From the NCBI GenBank assembly GCA_015272515.1, contig JACYLN010000130.1:1-64000 (forward strand): a stretch of DNA of 64,000 nucleotides, in the 5' to 3' direction. Below are positions 50,008 to 59,158 of the stretch, piece by piece. The stretch is from Leptolyngbyaceae cyanobacterium C42_A2020_001 (lineage in GTDB: Bacteria; Cyanobacteriota; Cyanobacteriia; Leptolyngbyales; Leptolyngbyaceae). A program made the position numbers and the translations under genes. The notes below the pieces were generated by a model. The model was not told where the DNA came from, did not search any database, and was given only the letters and a program-made list of their open reading frames with translations. Each line of letters starts with the position of its first letter. Within the stretch, counting starts at the first letter, position 1.

Positions 50008-50058
50008 AATGATAATGAGTATCATTCCGAAATGATGCTGATAATGAAAATCATTATT
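50008..50058. promoter_or_regulatory. Two Fur-box-like sites
   Basis: GATAATGAAAATCATTATT (50040-50058) matches the 19-bp Fur consensus GATAATGATAATCATTATC at 17 of 19 positions. AATGATAATGAGTATCATT (50008-50026) contains a 7-1-7 motif, TGATAAT-G-AGTATCA, with one mismatch. They lie upstream of the minus-strand phosphatase gene. Confidence 0.6.
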
Positions 50059-50083
50059 GGTTAACTAAAGATTATTTCCGAGG

Positions 50084-50123
50084 ATCAAAACAATTAACCC
50101 CTATTCCTGTGGATAGGGGTTAA
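50084..50123 (-). terminator. Intrinsic terminator of the psb32-like gene
   Basis: TTAACCCCTAT (50094-50104) and ATAGGGGTTAA (50113-50123) pair, and a T-rich stretch (AATTGTTTT) follows on the minus strand. Confidence 0.8.
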
Positions 50124-50166
50124 AGGCAAAACTAATAAGTTGATAGAGTGACCGCTCTACTTGAGG

Positions 50167-50919
50167 CTACCGCGAACCCATGTATTGGTAAAAGTAGTAG
50201 GTTGCCATTGGAATGATAGTTGCGGCAATCAAGAAGCCAATTACCCAAACTGTAGCGTTGCTCTTTTTGGTGTCCTCTTTCGTTGCAAAGGTGCCTTCCA
50301 CCATGACATCGTCCTTCATTTCCGGTGGTCCAGGGTCTTCTTGCCCCGAAAGAACGGCGACTATGCGATCGCTAGCTCCCAGCAACGCCTGATTGTACTT
50401 GTTGCCATCTTTGAGGGGAATCAGCACGCTTTCCTGAGCAACGCTAGTGGCGATCGCATCCGGCATAACGGATTTCACCTTCTCACCCGTGTGAATCCCG
50501 GTGTTATTGGTTAAGTTATCAATCACCAGCACCACCTGGTTTGCCTGGTCTGCTGGCTCTGGAAACCAGCGGGTGAAAAGCTTATCGGCAAAGCCCTGCG
50601 CCGTCTCGTCATAGTCCAACCGATGAATCGTGACAATCCGAACTTCGTAGCCAGTGTCCTTTGCCAAGTTAGACAAGGTTGAACTCAGCTTTCCTTCACT
50701 GCTGCGACTGAGAATTTCTGCTTTGTCAACCACCCAGGTATCTTCTTCCAGTGCTGGAATTTCATACAGACTAGTGGCATACGCGGGAGCCACCACAAGC
50801 TGGGTTGCAAACAATAGAATGATCACAGGCAGCAGCCATTGCTGGAGCGATCGCATCTGCTTTGGAAGTTGGTTGAGGAGCCTTCTCATACTGGTATCTT
50901 TTTGCAACTTATCTTTCAT
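50167..50919 (-). CDS. Psb32-like TPM domain protein (photosystem II repair)
   Basis: The roughly 250-residue protein has an N-terminal signal-type hydrophobic segment (WLLPVIILLFATQLVVAPAYA), a TPM domain (SLYEIPALEEDTWVVDKAEI onward) and a C-terminal membrane anchor (VIGFLIAATIIPMATYYFY). This layout matches Psb32 (Sll1390), which protects photosystem II from photodamage. It is thylakoid or plasma membrane bound, with TPM in the lumen or periplasm. The start may be ATG 50919 or 50889. It is divergent from the HHL1-like gene. Confidence 0.85.
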   Translation of the reverse strand: MKDKLQKDTSMRRLLNQLPKQMRSLQQWLLPVIILLFATQLVVAPAYATSLYEIPALEEDTWVVDKAEILSRSSEGKLSSTLSNLAKDTGYEVRIVTIHRLDYDETAQGFADKLFTRWFPEPADQANQVVLVIDNLTNNTGIHTGEKVKSVMPDAIATSVAQESVLIPLKDGNKYNQALLGASDRIVAVLSGQEDPGPPEMKDDVMVEGTFATKEDTKKSNATVWVIGFLIAATIIPMATYYFYQYMGSR

Positions 50920-51072
50920 GAATCTTACGCTTATCAATCGCGTTCTGCAATTCAATAGGCTTTAGATGCTGAGGTATGTTGTGGGAACTTTATAAGATGG
51001 TTGATCACAAACGAGCTTAAAAAGCTGTAAACTTTTATTAATAAGTTTTCATATCACTAGTCAAATACCTCT

Positions 51073-51501
51073 ATGGCAAGCTCAACTGGATTTGGCAAAC
51101 CGAAGCAAGCGAAGCAACCTTCTAAAACTGCTGACAAGCGGGTAGCTGCTTCCAAGCAGTATGACAAGATGAAATCGGAAGGATTGCCAGAGTTTAATAT
51201 TTTTATCCGCGTCAAAGATAAAAACAACTGGTTTCCAGTCGGTTCGTTGGCAGTGAATCGCAGCAACCAGATTAGCCGTGCCATTTTTGAGAAAGAAGCA
51301 GAGTTGCTGCAAGGCGCATTTCGCTTGTTTCCGGTGTTACGCAAGAGCCAGAACAACCTGGAATACGGCTATCGCTTGAAAGAGTTTTCTGATGAGCCAA
51401 TTCAATTAGCCGTGCGCCCAGAGCCTGGCAAGGACAATCCGTTGCAGGGTGCGATCGCTCAAGTGCAAAATGCGGTTTCAGGCTTGTTGAAGAAGAATTA
51501 A
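51073..51501 (+). CDS. HHL1-like protein (photosystem II repair-associated)
   Basis: The 142-residue protein resembles cyanobacterial homologues of plant HYPERSENSITIVE TO HIGH LIGHT 1 (DUF6523), with EFNIFIRVKDKNNWFPVGSL and the segment ISRAIFEKEAELLQGAFRLF. The N-terminus is basic and Ser/Lys-rich. In Arabidopsis HHL1 acts with LQY1 in photosystem II repair. The ATG at 51073 is 153 bp from the divergent psb32-like start. No signal peptide is seen. Confidence 0.83.
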   Translation: MASSTGFGKPKQAKQPSKTADKRVAASKQYDKMKSEGLPEFNIFIRVKDKNNWFPVGSLAVNRSNQISRAIFEKEAELLQGAFRLFPVLRKSQNNLEYGYRLKEFSDEPIQLAVRPEPGKDNPLQGAIAQVQNAVSGLLKKN

Positions 51502-51553
51502 AAGTGTCAAAGCCTGATTGACAGCTACTTTTCATTTTGAATGATTCATCGTC

Positions 51554-53749
51554 CTAAGGATTGTTGCGTAGAACAGCTTCCTGGCGGCGAACGGCTGCTA
51601 GCAGTTCCGCATTCTGCAAGATCACCCCAACCTGATTGTTGAATAACTGCATATATTTTTGGTCTGTTTCATCAAAGCTGGTTTGAAATGCTTCTGGAAC
51701 AGGCTGGTTGTCAACTGGAATCACTGCTTCAGTTCCCACTTTTTTGTTGACCAGTTGTGTCACCCCAATGAGTTCTCCATCTGGATTGAACACTGGCATA
51801 CACAGCAAACTACAGGTACGATAGCCTGTTTGCTGGTCAGTATGTTTTGCGGTATTGGCATCGGGGTGATGGTAGAGATCAAAGGAGATATTGAGCGGTT
51901 GCCCTGTTGCCGCAACGGTTCCGGCATAACCCTGCCCAATCCGAACTCGAATTTCGCGACTGGAGCCATCTGCAAACGGAATTTTTGTCCATAATTCTTG
52001 AGTCACCCGATCGCATAGCCATAAGGTACTGCGATCGGCATTCATCAACTCTTTAGCCGCTTGCATCACGCGCAGCAGAATCTCGTCTGGGTCTAAACTA
52101 CTTTGGCTGACAGAACGGGTTGCTGCCATCAATGCCGCCGCAACTCGTTGCCCCCTCGCCGTTTTGTGATACGAGCAAAAACTTTCCAGAATCATTTGAA
52201 TCAGGGGAGCGCTGGCAGCAAACTGGGCTTCATCAGCCTGGGTAAAGCCTTGCAGATCAATGCGATCGCTTAAGTCAGCGTTGACATCATTCGTGCGTTT
52301 CAACTTGTTGATCAACTGCACCACAGCAATCAATTCGCCGCGATCGTTGAGCATGGGAATTGCCAACATGGTGTAGGTGCGGTACTGGTTGCGTTTGTCT
52401 TGTTCTTTTGCCGTGGCAGAGCGAGGATCAGTATAAAAATCGTAGGGAATGATGATGGGTTTCTTGAAGCGGGCAACTTCTCCCACAATGCCTTTGTCCG
52501 CAGAGACGCGAATTTCCAGAGAGCGATCGCTGTCTTCCGACTCTGCCACAATCGACCACAACTCGTTGCGTTCCGCATCTAGCAAAAAAATCGTAGTGCG
52601 ATCGGCACACAGGGATTTGCCAATTTTGGAGGTAATCGATCGCAGCGTCGTATCCAAAATATCGTCAAATCCCTGGTTATCCATCACCTGGTTCAGCATC
52701 GACAGCGTTTGCAGCACCACGCTCTGGGGATGGCTTTCTGCCTGTTGCTTCATCGCCGCAAACTGACGCGCATTATGCAACGCAATCCCCACCTGGGCAT
52801 TGAAGATCTGCATATACTTCTCGCTGTTGCTATCAAAGCTCGCCTGAAAGCACTCCGGTGCCTGGGGCCACTGGCTGGGGTCGTAGTCAGCAAAATCCCC
52901 CTGACGGCGTTTGTTGACTAACTGCGTCACGCCCAACAATTCTCCATCGGGACTCCAAACAGGCATACAGAGAAGGCTACAGGTGCGATATCCGGTTTTC
53001 TGATCTGTTAACTTTGCCATATCCGAATCGGGATGATGATACAGATCGAAGGCGAGATTCAGCGGTTCCCGGGTTTTGGCAACGATGCCAGCAAACCCCT
53101 CGCCAATTTGGATGCGGTATTCCTTGAAAGTGCCATCTTGAAACGGAATTTTGGTCCAGAGTTGATTTGTGTTCGTATCAATCAGCCAAAGCGTGGAGCG
53201 ATCGGCATTCATCAGTTTCTTGGCGGCTTCCATCACCCGCCCAATAATTTCCTCCGAATCCAGGCTGCTTTGAGAAACGGAACGGGTGGCTTCAGTTAGA
53301 GCTTCGGAGGCTTGCAGCCGCTGGGTGAGTTTGTAGCACTCCTGACAACGCGCCAAAATGCGGAGAATGGCGGGAGCATATTCCTCTAGCTGGCGTTGAT
53401 CAGATTGGGTAAAGCCATTGGGATGAACGCGTTCTGCCAGGGTGCCTGTGAGGTAGGGCGATCGCCGCAGTTTATTGACCAGATGCACTACGGCCACTAC
53501 ATGGTGCTGATCGTTGGTGAGAGGAAACACCAAATCGTTGTAGACGGGGTAGCCGTTAATCTTGTCTGGGTCTTCTAATCCCGCCATGGTTTTAATATGA
53601 GTCAGCAGTCCACTAGAGCTTTTGTTGGCAAGGATTTGAATTTCTGGCAGGTTTGGGCCTTCGTGGCGGGTGATGATGGACCAGATGTCGTTCTTCTCTT
53701 CATCGATGAAAACAATGGTGGTGCGATCGGCATTGAGGAGTTCTCCCAT
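51554..53749 (-). pseudogene. C-terminal fragment of a split AAA-GAF protein (GAF x4)
   Basis: The 731 codons hold four GAF domains, in two alternating types: GAF1 and GAF3 are alike and GAF2 and GAF4 are alike (YHHPD and GYRTCSLLCMP in both of the latter). GAF3 carries an NKFDE-like pattern (LINK, then GFTQADE), as in cyclic-nucleotide-binding GAFs. The open frame continues upstream to 53899, but that part is out of frame with the AAA half. The frame joins the AAA half (53700-55010) if one copy of the 46-bp duplication is removed. A restart at ATG 53749 is possible but lacks a Shine-Dalgarno. Confidence 0.85.
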
Positions 53750-55010
53750 TCGCACAGTAATCGTCCCAAGAATTTCGTGCAGGGAGTTCTCCCATTCGCA
53801 CAGTAATCGTCCCAAGAATTTCGTGCAGAATGTCGGAGAAGTCTTTACCTTCCATAACGCTGAGCATGGAGAGTAATTTTTGCTCCTGACTGGTAACAAC
53901 CTGCATAAAGTCTGCCTGTAAATCGGTCAGGGCTTTGGCGATCCAGTGGCGGTTAAAGACCGTACTGTAGATGCGGTTGCTGATGCGGAGCTTGCCTGCT
54001 TGCTTAATCACTAGCCCAGAAAGACGCAGTTCCATTTGTTCTGGTGTATCTACTGCCTCAATTTCACCCACTTTCAGTACGTGTTGATAGACATCCAGCA
54101 CGCCCCGACTACGCTGTCCAATGCGTAATAGGCGATCGCGAATCGCTTTTAAGTGGGGTGGTTCATCGGTAGATTCCCAGTTGTTGATCAGGCGCGATCG
54201 CACCAGCGCCTCAACCCATTCGGCTTCTGAAATCGGTGGCATGGGTTGGTCATCGGTATGAATCAGCTTACAAATTTTTTGAGTCAAAAAAGGTTGCCCA
54301 CCCGTCCATTCCAGAATTGCCTCCAGGGTTTTCCAGGGATGGGAAAATTTTTCAGCTAACCCTTCTATCAGAGGTTCCGCTTCAGATAGCTTAAACCCTT
54401 CTAATTCAATAGCGCGCCCAATATTAAATGGAGTCCGATTCTTATCTTGAATTAAGTCTGAGGGAGAAGCGACACCCAGTAAAGCAAAAGTCAACCGCTG
54501 ATATTCTGTGCAGGCGCGAATAAAGGCGAAAAAATCTTCTGTTTGAAATCCTAAGCTGAGAATACTATCAATCTCATCAATAAAAATCACGATTTTCTCA
54601 GGAATACTTTCCAGTAATACCTGTTCAATAAATTCGCTCAAGCGTTGTAAAGGTGATAAATATTCGCGATCGCGCAACCAACTCCGCAACTCAATCGACA
54701 AATTAAAGCTCGTCACTAAGCGACGCATCAACCCCGCATACCATTGATCCGGCGTAATCTCCTGACTCCCAATTTTGTTCAGATCAATTGCCGCGCCCAC
54801 AATCCCTTCTGCCTGCAACCGATGCAAAGTTCGCACCCGCAAGCTAGTTTTTCCCATTTGGCGCGAGTTCAGCACATAGCAAAATTCGCCCGCCTTCAAG
54901 CCCTCATACAGGTCGCGATCGGCTTGGCGAACCACGTAACTCGGTGCATCCAGGGGTAGGTGACCGCCAACTTTGTAAGTGAATGTAGTAGACGAGGTGA
55001 GGTAAGACAT
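53700..55010 (-). pseudogene. N-terminal fragment of a split AAA-GAF protein (AAA-like ATPase)
   Basis: The 436-codon fragment begins [19 protein letters not shown] and holds an AAA-like ATPase of the kind common in cyanobacteria. The Walker A sequence is [15 protein letters not shown] and the Walker B is [14 protein letters not shown]. It runs in frame to the 46-bp duplication, after which the frame shifts ([13 protein letters not shown]) and ends at 53700. Removal of one repeat copy gives an unbroken 1,136-residue AAA-GAF protein. The frame continues upstream of 55010 to 55475, but that stretch is Pro-rich and includes the G-rich repeat; it is not taken as coding. Confidence 0.87.
53737..53828. 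repeat. Exact 46-bp tandem duplication breaking the AAA-GAF gene
   Basis: Two identical 46-bp copies, 53737-53782 and 53783-53828, both begin GGAGTTCTCCCATTC and end TTTCGTGCAG. As 46 is not a multiple of three, the gene is frameshifted. Deleting one copy restores [17 protein letters not shown] in one frame. Confidence 0.95.
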
Positions 55011-55013
55011 GGG

Positions 55014-55049
55014 TGGGGGAGTGGGGGAGTGGGGGAGTGGGGGAGTGGG
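55014..55049 (+). repeat. G-rich 8-bp tandem repeat (G-quadruplex type)
   Basis: GGGGG runs occur at 55015-55019, 55023-55027, 55031-55035 and 55039-55043, with AGT between, then GGG at 55047-55049. The 8-bp unit is GTGGGGGA. It lies just upstream of the ATG at 55010 of the minus-strand AAA-GAF gene, with the G-rich strand as template. Confidence 0.85.
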
Positions 55050-55124
55050 TGAAGGAGTTGAAGCATTTTGCATTTCTTCCTCATCTCCCTCATCTTCCTT
55101 ACCTTCCTCATCTTCTGCCTCCGC

Positions 55125-55169
55125 TCGGCTGAGCGCGTTCGGTGACCTCAGTGGAACCGCTCGCGCCGA
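55125..55169. repeat. GC-rich imperfect inverted repeat
   Basis: TCGGCTGAGCG (55125-55135) pairs with CGCTCGCGCCGA (55158-55169) apart from a small bulge. It is in the 190-bp spacer of the two AAA genes and may be an interspersed repeat or an RNA hairpin. Confidence 0.45.
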
Positions 55170-55200
55170 AGCCTGACTTCTGACTTCTAACTTTTCTGCT

Positions 55201-56304
55201 TCACAATCTCTCCTTGAAGTACTGTCGGTACAGGTTGAATCGGGGAGTAACGTCGTTTCCTTGGAGGTGAACGAGTCCGAGGCTATGGAGTTTAAAGGCG
55301 AGGATGGATTCGAGTTCAACGGGGTCATCGCTATTGACGACGCGGCTGAAGGCGTTCTTGAGTTCTGGATGCTGACGCAAATTCCAGAGGTGGCGGCGCA
55401 GATGATCGCCATAAATTCCAGCTTCGGTGGCAGCCGATCGCACCAGTTCCGGCAGGGTGAGGTTTTGTTGAGCAAGGTGATACAACGCTAAACGGATGAG
55501 ATAGGGGTGTCCGCCTGCGCTCGCCATCAGGGTTTCAATCTCAACCATTTCCCAATTCAATGTGTGGCGAACTGCCAAATCTAAGACTTGTTGCGGGCTA
55601 AATTCTGACAGTTCAATCGGCAATCCCACATTGAATGGAGATTGATTCACATCGAGCGGGATGTACACTTCGGTAGAATGCACCACAACCAGGCGCAGCT
55701 TTTCCCACAGTTGGCTGTCGCCGCCGCCATATCCAGCTTCCTCGTACCAGGCACGCAACAGCCCAAAAAAGTCATCGGCAATGTTGGGATATTGAAAGAT
55801 CCGATCAACCTCATCCAATCCCAACACGAGTGGACTCTCAATTTGAGACAGCAGGCAATCTTCAAAATACATGGTGCAGTTGTCTTTGCTGCCGTAAGTT
55901 TCAGTCCAGTATTGATTAGGGTGGGAGAGGCGCAGTTTGCGGGCAACTCTACTACAAAACCATTGCAATAGAGCATCAAGGTTGGCGAAGATGCCAATGT
56001 CTGCCTGTTGGAAGCTAAGTGGAACGGTGTGATAGCCCTGCTCTCGCGATCGCAGCAGGATGCGCGACATGAGGGAGGTTTTGCCCATCTGGCGGGGTGC
56101 TTTAACGCGGATCAGGGTGCCGGGCTGTAAAATCTCCCGGTAGCACTGGGCTTCGTAGGGCACTCGTTCGATGTAAAAGGTGGAGTCGAGGCGGACTTGC
56201 CCTTGAGGGAGTTCGGGATCGGCAGTGGGAGTAGGGAGGGGTTGCCATTGAGGTGGTGGCGGATGGCTTGAATCAGGGGAGGAGTATCGGTGGGGGAGTG
56301 CCAT
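55201..56304 (-). CDS. AAA-like ATPase (likely C-terminal part of a TIR-AAA protein)
   Basis: The 367-residue protein has a low-complexity N-terminus ([13 protein letters not shown]) and then an AAA-like ATPase domain: [19 protein letters not shown], Walker [18 protein letters not shown] and a Walker B-like [11 protein letters not shown]. In cyanobacteria this domain is often fused behind a TIR domain. Here the frame is offset by -1 from the TIR protein (56112-56960), and they share 193 bp. An ATG at 56304 exists but with weak Shine-Dalgarno. The fragment may be read by frameshifting, by coupled re-initiation, or may be broken. Confidence 0.82.
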   Translation of the reverse strand: MALPHRYSSPDSSHPPPPQWQPLPTPTADPELPQGQVRLDSTFYIERVPYEAQCYREILQPGTLIRVKAPRQMGKTSLMSRILLRSREQGYHTVPLSFQQADIGIFANLDALLQWFCSRVARKLRLSHPNQYWTETYGSKDNCTMYFEDCLLSQIESPLVLGLDEVDRIFQYPNIADDFFGLLRAWYEEAGYGGGDSQLWEKLRLVVVHSTEVYIPLDVNQSPFNVGLPIELSEFSPQQVLDLAVRHTLNWEMVEIETLMASAGGHPYLIRLALYHLAQQNLTLPELVRSAATEAGIYGDHLRRHLWNLRQHPELKNAFSRVVNSDDPVELESILAFKLHSLGLVHLQGNDVTPRFNLYRQYFKERL

Positions 56305-56960
56305 TCGTAGCAGGGAAGATCGTGCAGGAAGGTTTGCAAATCGTGGGTGAGACGGAGGTTGAGAGGGCAGTTGACCCAGATCGGTAAAATGGTGAGGGGG
56401 CGATCGCGACGGTCATGACTCAATTTCTGGGCATGTTGCAATTCCTCCAGCACCATTTCACTGACGGCGGCTTGAGACGATAACAGCAACAGGAAGTAAT
56501 CGCATTGACGCAGGTTGGATTCTAAGTGGTTGAGCCAATCAGTTTCATGAGAGGGGGCAGTTATGCAGGCTCGATGTCCAGCCATCGCGATCGCCTCACA
56601 AAGCTGTTTCGCCAGACTCGCATCGGGTTCCTGATAGCGGCAGCTAATGAAAACGTGTTGAACTTGGCTTGAGGGACAGGCGGAAACGGGATTGGTATGG
56701 AAATGCCGTTGCCATGTCCGCTCAACAGCGCCCCGTACCTGTTTTTTCGTGACTTTTTCACCGCAAACGGTTGAAAGTTTCTGCCAGAGTTTGTAACCCA
56801 CGTATTTCTCGACATACTCCGGATTGGTTGGATAAATGTCTTCGTAGGTTTGCCCTTGCCAGGAACCAACAAATACATCTCGTTCTAAATCATTCAGGTA
56901 TTTTCCAGTGTGGCTATAAACCAATTGTTCAACAAATTTTAGTGCGTCTCGAACGTCCAT
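56112..56960 (-). CDS. HTH-TIR domain protein
   Basis: The 282-residue protein starts with an HTH-like domain of the kind found at the N-terminus of cyanobacterial VMAP-type proteins (DALKFVEQLVYSHTGKYLND, then SWQGQTYEDIYPTNPEY). A TIR domain follows from about residue 100 (VFISCRYQEPDASLAK, LLLLSSQAAVSEMVLEEL, RPLTILPIWVNC). The Glu in VLEEL could be the NADase residue, but this is inference. After residue 235 the frame enters a Pro/Ser-rich tail overlapping the AAA-like gene in another frame. The ATG at 56960 is used. Confidence 0.8.
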   Translation of the reverse strand: MDVRDALKFVEQLVYSHTGKYLNDLERDVFVGSWQGQTYEDIYPTNPEYVEKYVGYKLWQKLSTVCGEKVTKKQVRGAVERTWQRHFHTNPVSACPSSQVQHVFISCRYQEPDASLAKQLCEAIAMAGHRACITAPSHETDWLNHLESNLRQCDYFLLLLSSQAAVSEMVLEELQHAQKLSHDRRDRPLTILPIWVNCPLNLRLTHDLQTFLHDLPCYEWHSPTDTPPLIQAIRHHLNGNPSLLPLPIPNSLKGKSASTPPFTSNECPTKPSATGRFYSPAP

Positions 56961-57472
56961 ACTGTGAATGCAACCACATCGATTGCTTTGTAAAAAGAGT
57001 GATAAATGTGGGATATTTCATCGCCTAAAAATTGACATTTTCAAGATTGATTTGTATCCCAATACCCCTGATCCTAGTGTGTGTTATTTTTAACAACTTG
57101 ATCGAGATCACACGGAACGATTGATTTGAGAGCATAAAAATTGTGAGCTGAAGCCGCCTCTCATGCAGTGAATTTCAGTTGATGGACGCACCCTAACATC
57201 TCAAGGAGTGAGATATAGCTACGGTAACATTCAGTTCATTGAAATTCAATTCCTGAGAGTTTTTATGGAGTTTTATGAGGTTTTTAGAGGAAGAAAATCT
57301 GAGTTTCTTCTGATGTTTTTGAATCACGAACAATGTTGATTAAGATCACAATTTTTTTGAGATTTTATGGTTCTCAGTTGATGAAAATATTTGGCAGACT
57401 GTTGACAGGATGAAACAAGTTTCTTTTGTTTTTTGAAACGTCTACTTGATGAAAATGCCTGAGGAGGTTGTC
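56961..57472. other. AT-rich divergent intergenic region
   Basis: This 512-bp region must hold the promoters of the TIR and HD genes. TGTTATTTTTAACA (57082-57095) is a short palindromic element. No supported gene or RNA was seen. Confidence 0.35.
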
Positions 57473-58423
57473 ATGTTTAACCCCACAGCCACGATGATTC
57501 ACCACGCGATCGCTCGTTTACAACAGGGCTATCGCCAAGTGTTTGGCAACCTCACCCCTAGCCACACCGAGCTGATTGGGCAAATCGCTACTACCACTCT
57601 TAACGCGATCGCCCGTACCGATGCGCTATATCACGATGTTGAGCACACGATTTTGGTAACTCTGGTGGGGCAAGAAATTTTGCGTGGTAAACAATTGCTA
57701 GAAGCAACCGTGTCGCCCGATGACTGGCTGCACTTCATCGTTGCCCTGTTGTGCCACGATATTGGCTATTTGAAAGGCATCTGCCGCCAGGATTGCGTTG
57801 AAGAACATACTTACACCACTGGACAAGAAAGGATCGCGATCGCGCCTGGAGCAACCGATGCCAGCCTCACTCCCTATCACGTTGATCGGAGCAAACAGTT
57901 TGTTGCCGAGAACTTGGGACACTACCGCAGCCTCAACGTTGCAACGATTCAGCAGATGATTGAACTAACCCGCTTTCCCATCCCGAATGACGAAGCCCAT
58001 CAAGACACCAGCAACTTCCCAGGATTGACCCGGGCAGCGGATTTAATCGGGCAATTGGGGGACTTACGCTATTTGGAAAAATTGCCTGCCCTATTTCATG
58101 AATTTGAGGAAGTTGGCACCAATAAATCCCTGGGATATCAGCATCCCGGTGATTTGCGAATGGGCTATCCGCGCTTCTTTCAAACGGTGGTACAGCCATT
58201 GATTCAGCCTGCGATTGCTTATCTCCAAGTGACTCAACAAGGGCAACAAATCCTCGATCAGCTTTACCGCAACGTGTCGGTGGTGGAATGGGAACTGAAG
58301 GTCATGGATGAACAGCGCGATCGCGAATCGCAAGCCATCTTCATCCGCGATCGCTACCATTTCTTCCTGCAAGAGCTAGAAACCCGGCACACTGCCGAAA
58401 CGTCTTCTCCAAACACCCTGTAG
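57473..58423 (+). CDS. HD domain metal-dependent phosphohydrolase
   Basis: The 316-residue protein has HD-type metal residues in YHDVEHTILV near residue 60 and LLCHDIGYLKG near residue 97. It is larger than a simple HD domain; the substrate (a nucleotide or cyclic nucleotide) cannot be told. The ATG at 57473 (MFNPTATMIHH) is chosen because AGGAGG lies 5 bp upstream; an ATG at 57449 is the other candidate. It converges with pyrF. Confidence 0.85.
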   Translation: MFNPTATMIHHAIARLQQGYRQVFGNLTPSHTELIGQIATTTLNAIARTDALYHDVEHTILVTLVGQEILRGKQLLEATVSPDDWLHFIVALLCHDIGYLKGICRQDCVEEHTYTTGQERIAIAPGATDASLTPYHVDRSKQFVAENLGHYRSLNVATIQQMIELTRFPIPNDEAHQDTSNFPGLTRAADLIGQLGDLRYLEKLPALFHEFEEVGTNKSLGYQHPGDLRMGYPRFFQTVVQPLIQPAIAYLQVTQQGQQILDQLYRNVSVVEWELKVMDEQRDRESQAIFIRDRYHFFLQELETRHTAETSSPNTL

Positions 58424-58429
58424 GAAAAT

Positions 58430-59158
58430 TTACAGCTCTTCACAAGTGCGGGCAAAAGCGGCGGCGGGGTTAGGGGCGGCAGTGATAGGGCGACCAATGA
58501 CGAGATAGCTGGCTCCGGCTTTGAACGCAGCGCTGGGAGTCATGATGCGCCGTTGATCGCCTGCTTCTGCCCAGGTAGGGCGTACACCGGGACAAACTAG
58601 AAGAAACTCTTGGCCGCAAGTTTGCCGCAATTGCCCCACTTCTTGGGGTGAGCAGACGGCACCGGGTAAGCCGCTTTCTTGCGCCAAAAGTGCCATGTGT
58701 AGAGCGTATTCGGGCAATTCCAGAGGAATTTTGAGGTCAAATGCCAGCGATCGCGCATCTAAGCTAGTCAACACAGTGATTGCCAGCAGATTGGGAACCG
58801 GGTGCCCGGCTTCGGTTGCTCCAGCTTCGGCGGCAGCTTGAGCAGCCCTGAGTGCTGCTTTTCCAGCCGTGGCATGAACGGTGACCAAATCGACTCCATA
58901 ACGAGCGACCGCACGGCAGGCTCCGGCGACGGTGTTGGGGATATCGTGAAACTTTAAGTCTAGAAAAATCTTCTTCTGGCGGGCTTTGAGTTCGGTGAGA
59001 ATGTTTGGTCCCGCACTCACGAACAATTCCAGTCCCACTTTCCAAAAGCTCACGTCTGGGAGTTGATCCAGTAGGGCGATCGCGGCTTCTTGCGTCGGCA
59101 CATCCAATGGCACAATAATTCGCTCAGAACCTGGTGTCATCACGCTTTGTTTACTCAC
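58430..59158 (-). CDS. pyrF: Orotidine 5'-phosphate decarboxylase
   Basis: The 242-residue enzyme decarboxylates OMP to UMP, the last step of de novo pyrimidine synthesis. Active-site segments are [35 protein letters not shown] and the C-terminal [16 protein letters not shown]. The GTG at 59158 overlaps the stop of the upstream gene by 4 bp (GTGA), which suggests coupling; an ATG at 59140 ([10 protein letters not shown]) is also possible. It sits at the end of a minus-strand group with two exported proteins and tyrS. Confidence 0.95.
   Translation of the reverse strand: MSKQSVMTPGSERIIVPLDVPTQEAAIALLDQLPDVSFWKVGLELFVSAGPNILTELKARQKKIFLDLKFHDIPNTVAGACRAVARYGVDLVTVHATAGKAALRAAQAAAEAGATEAGHPVPNLLAITVLTSLDARSLAFDLKIPLELPEYALHMALLAQESGLPGAVCSPQEVGQLRQTCGQEFLLVCPGVRPTWAEAGDQRRIMTPSAAFKAGASYLVIGRPITAAPNPAAAFARTCEEL

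Larger units (their letters stand above)
49792..50166. other. Intergenic region upstream of the PhoA-type gene
   Basis: The 375-bp gap holds the Fur-like sites (50008-50058) and the terminator of the downstream-strand psb32-like gene (50084-50123). The rest has no recognised signal. Confidence 0.45.

Noticed and set aside
55011-55475. N-terminal extension of the AAA-GAF frame
   Set aside because: It is Pro/Ser-rich, crosses the G-rich repeat, and overlaps the upstream AAA-like gene's end; the ATG at 55010 gives the natural start.
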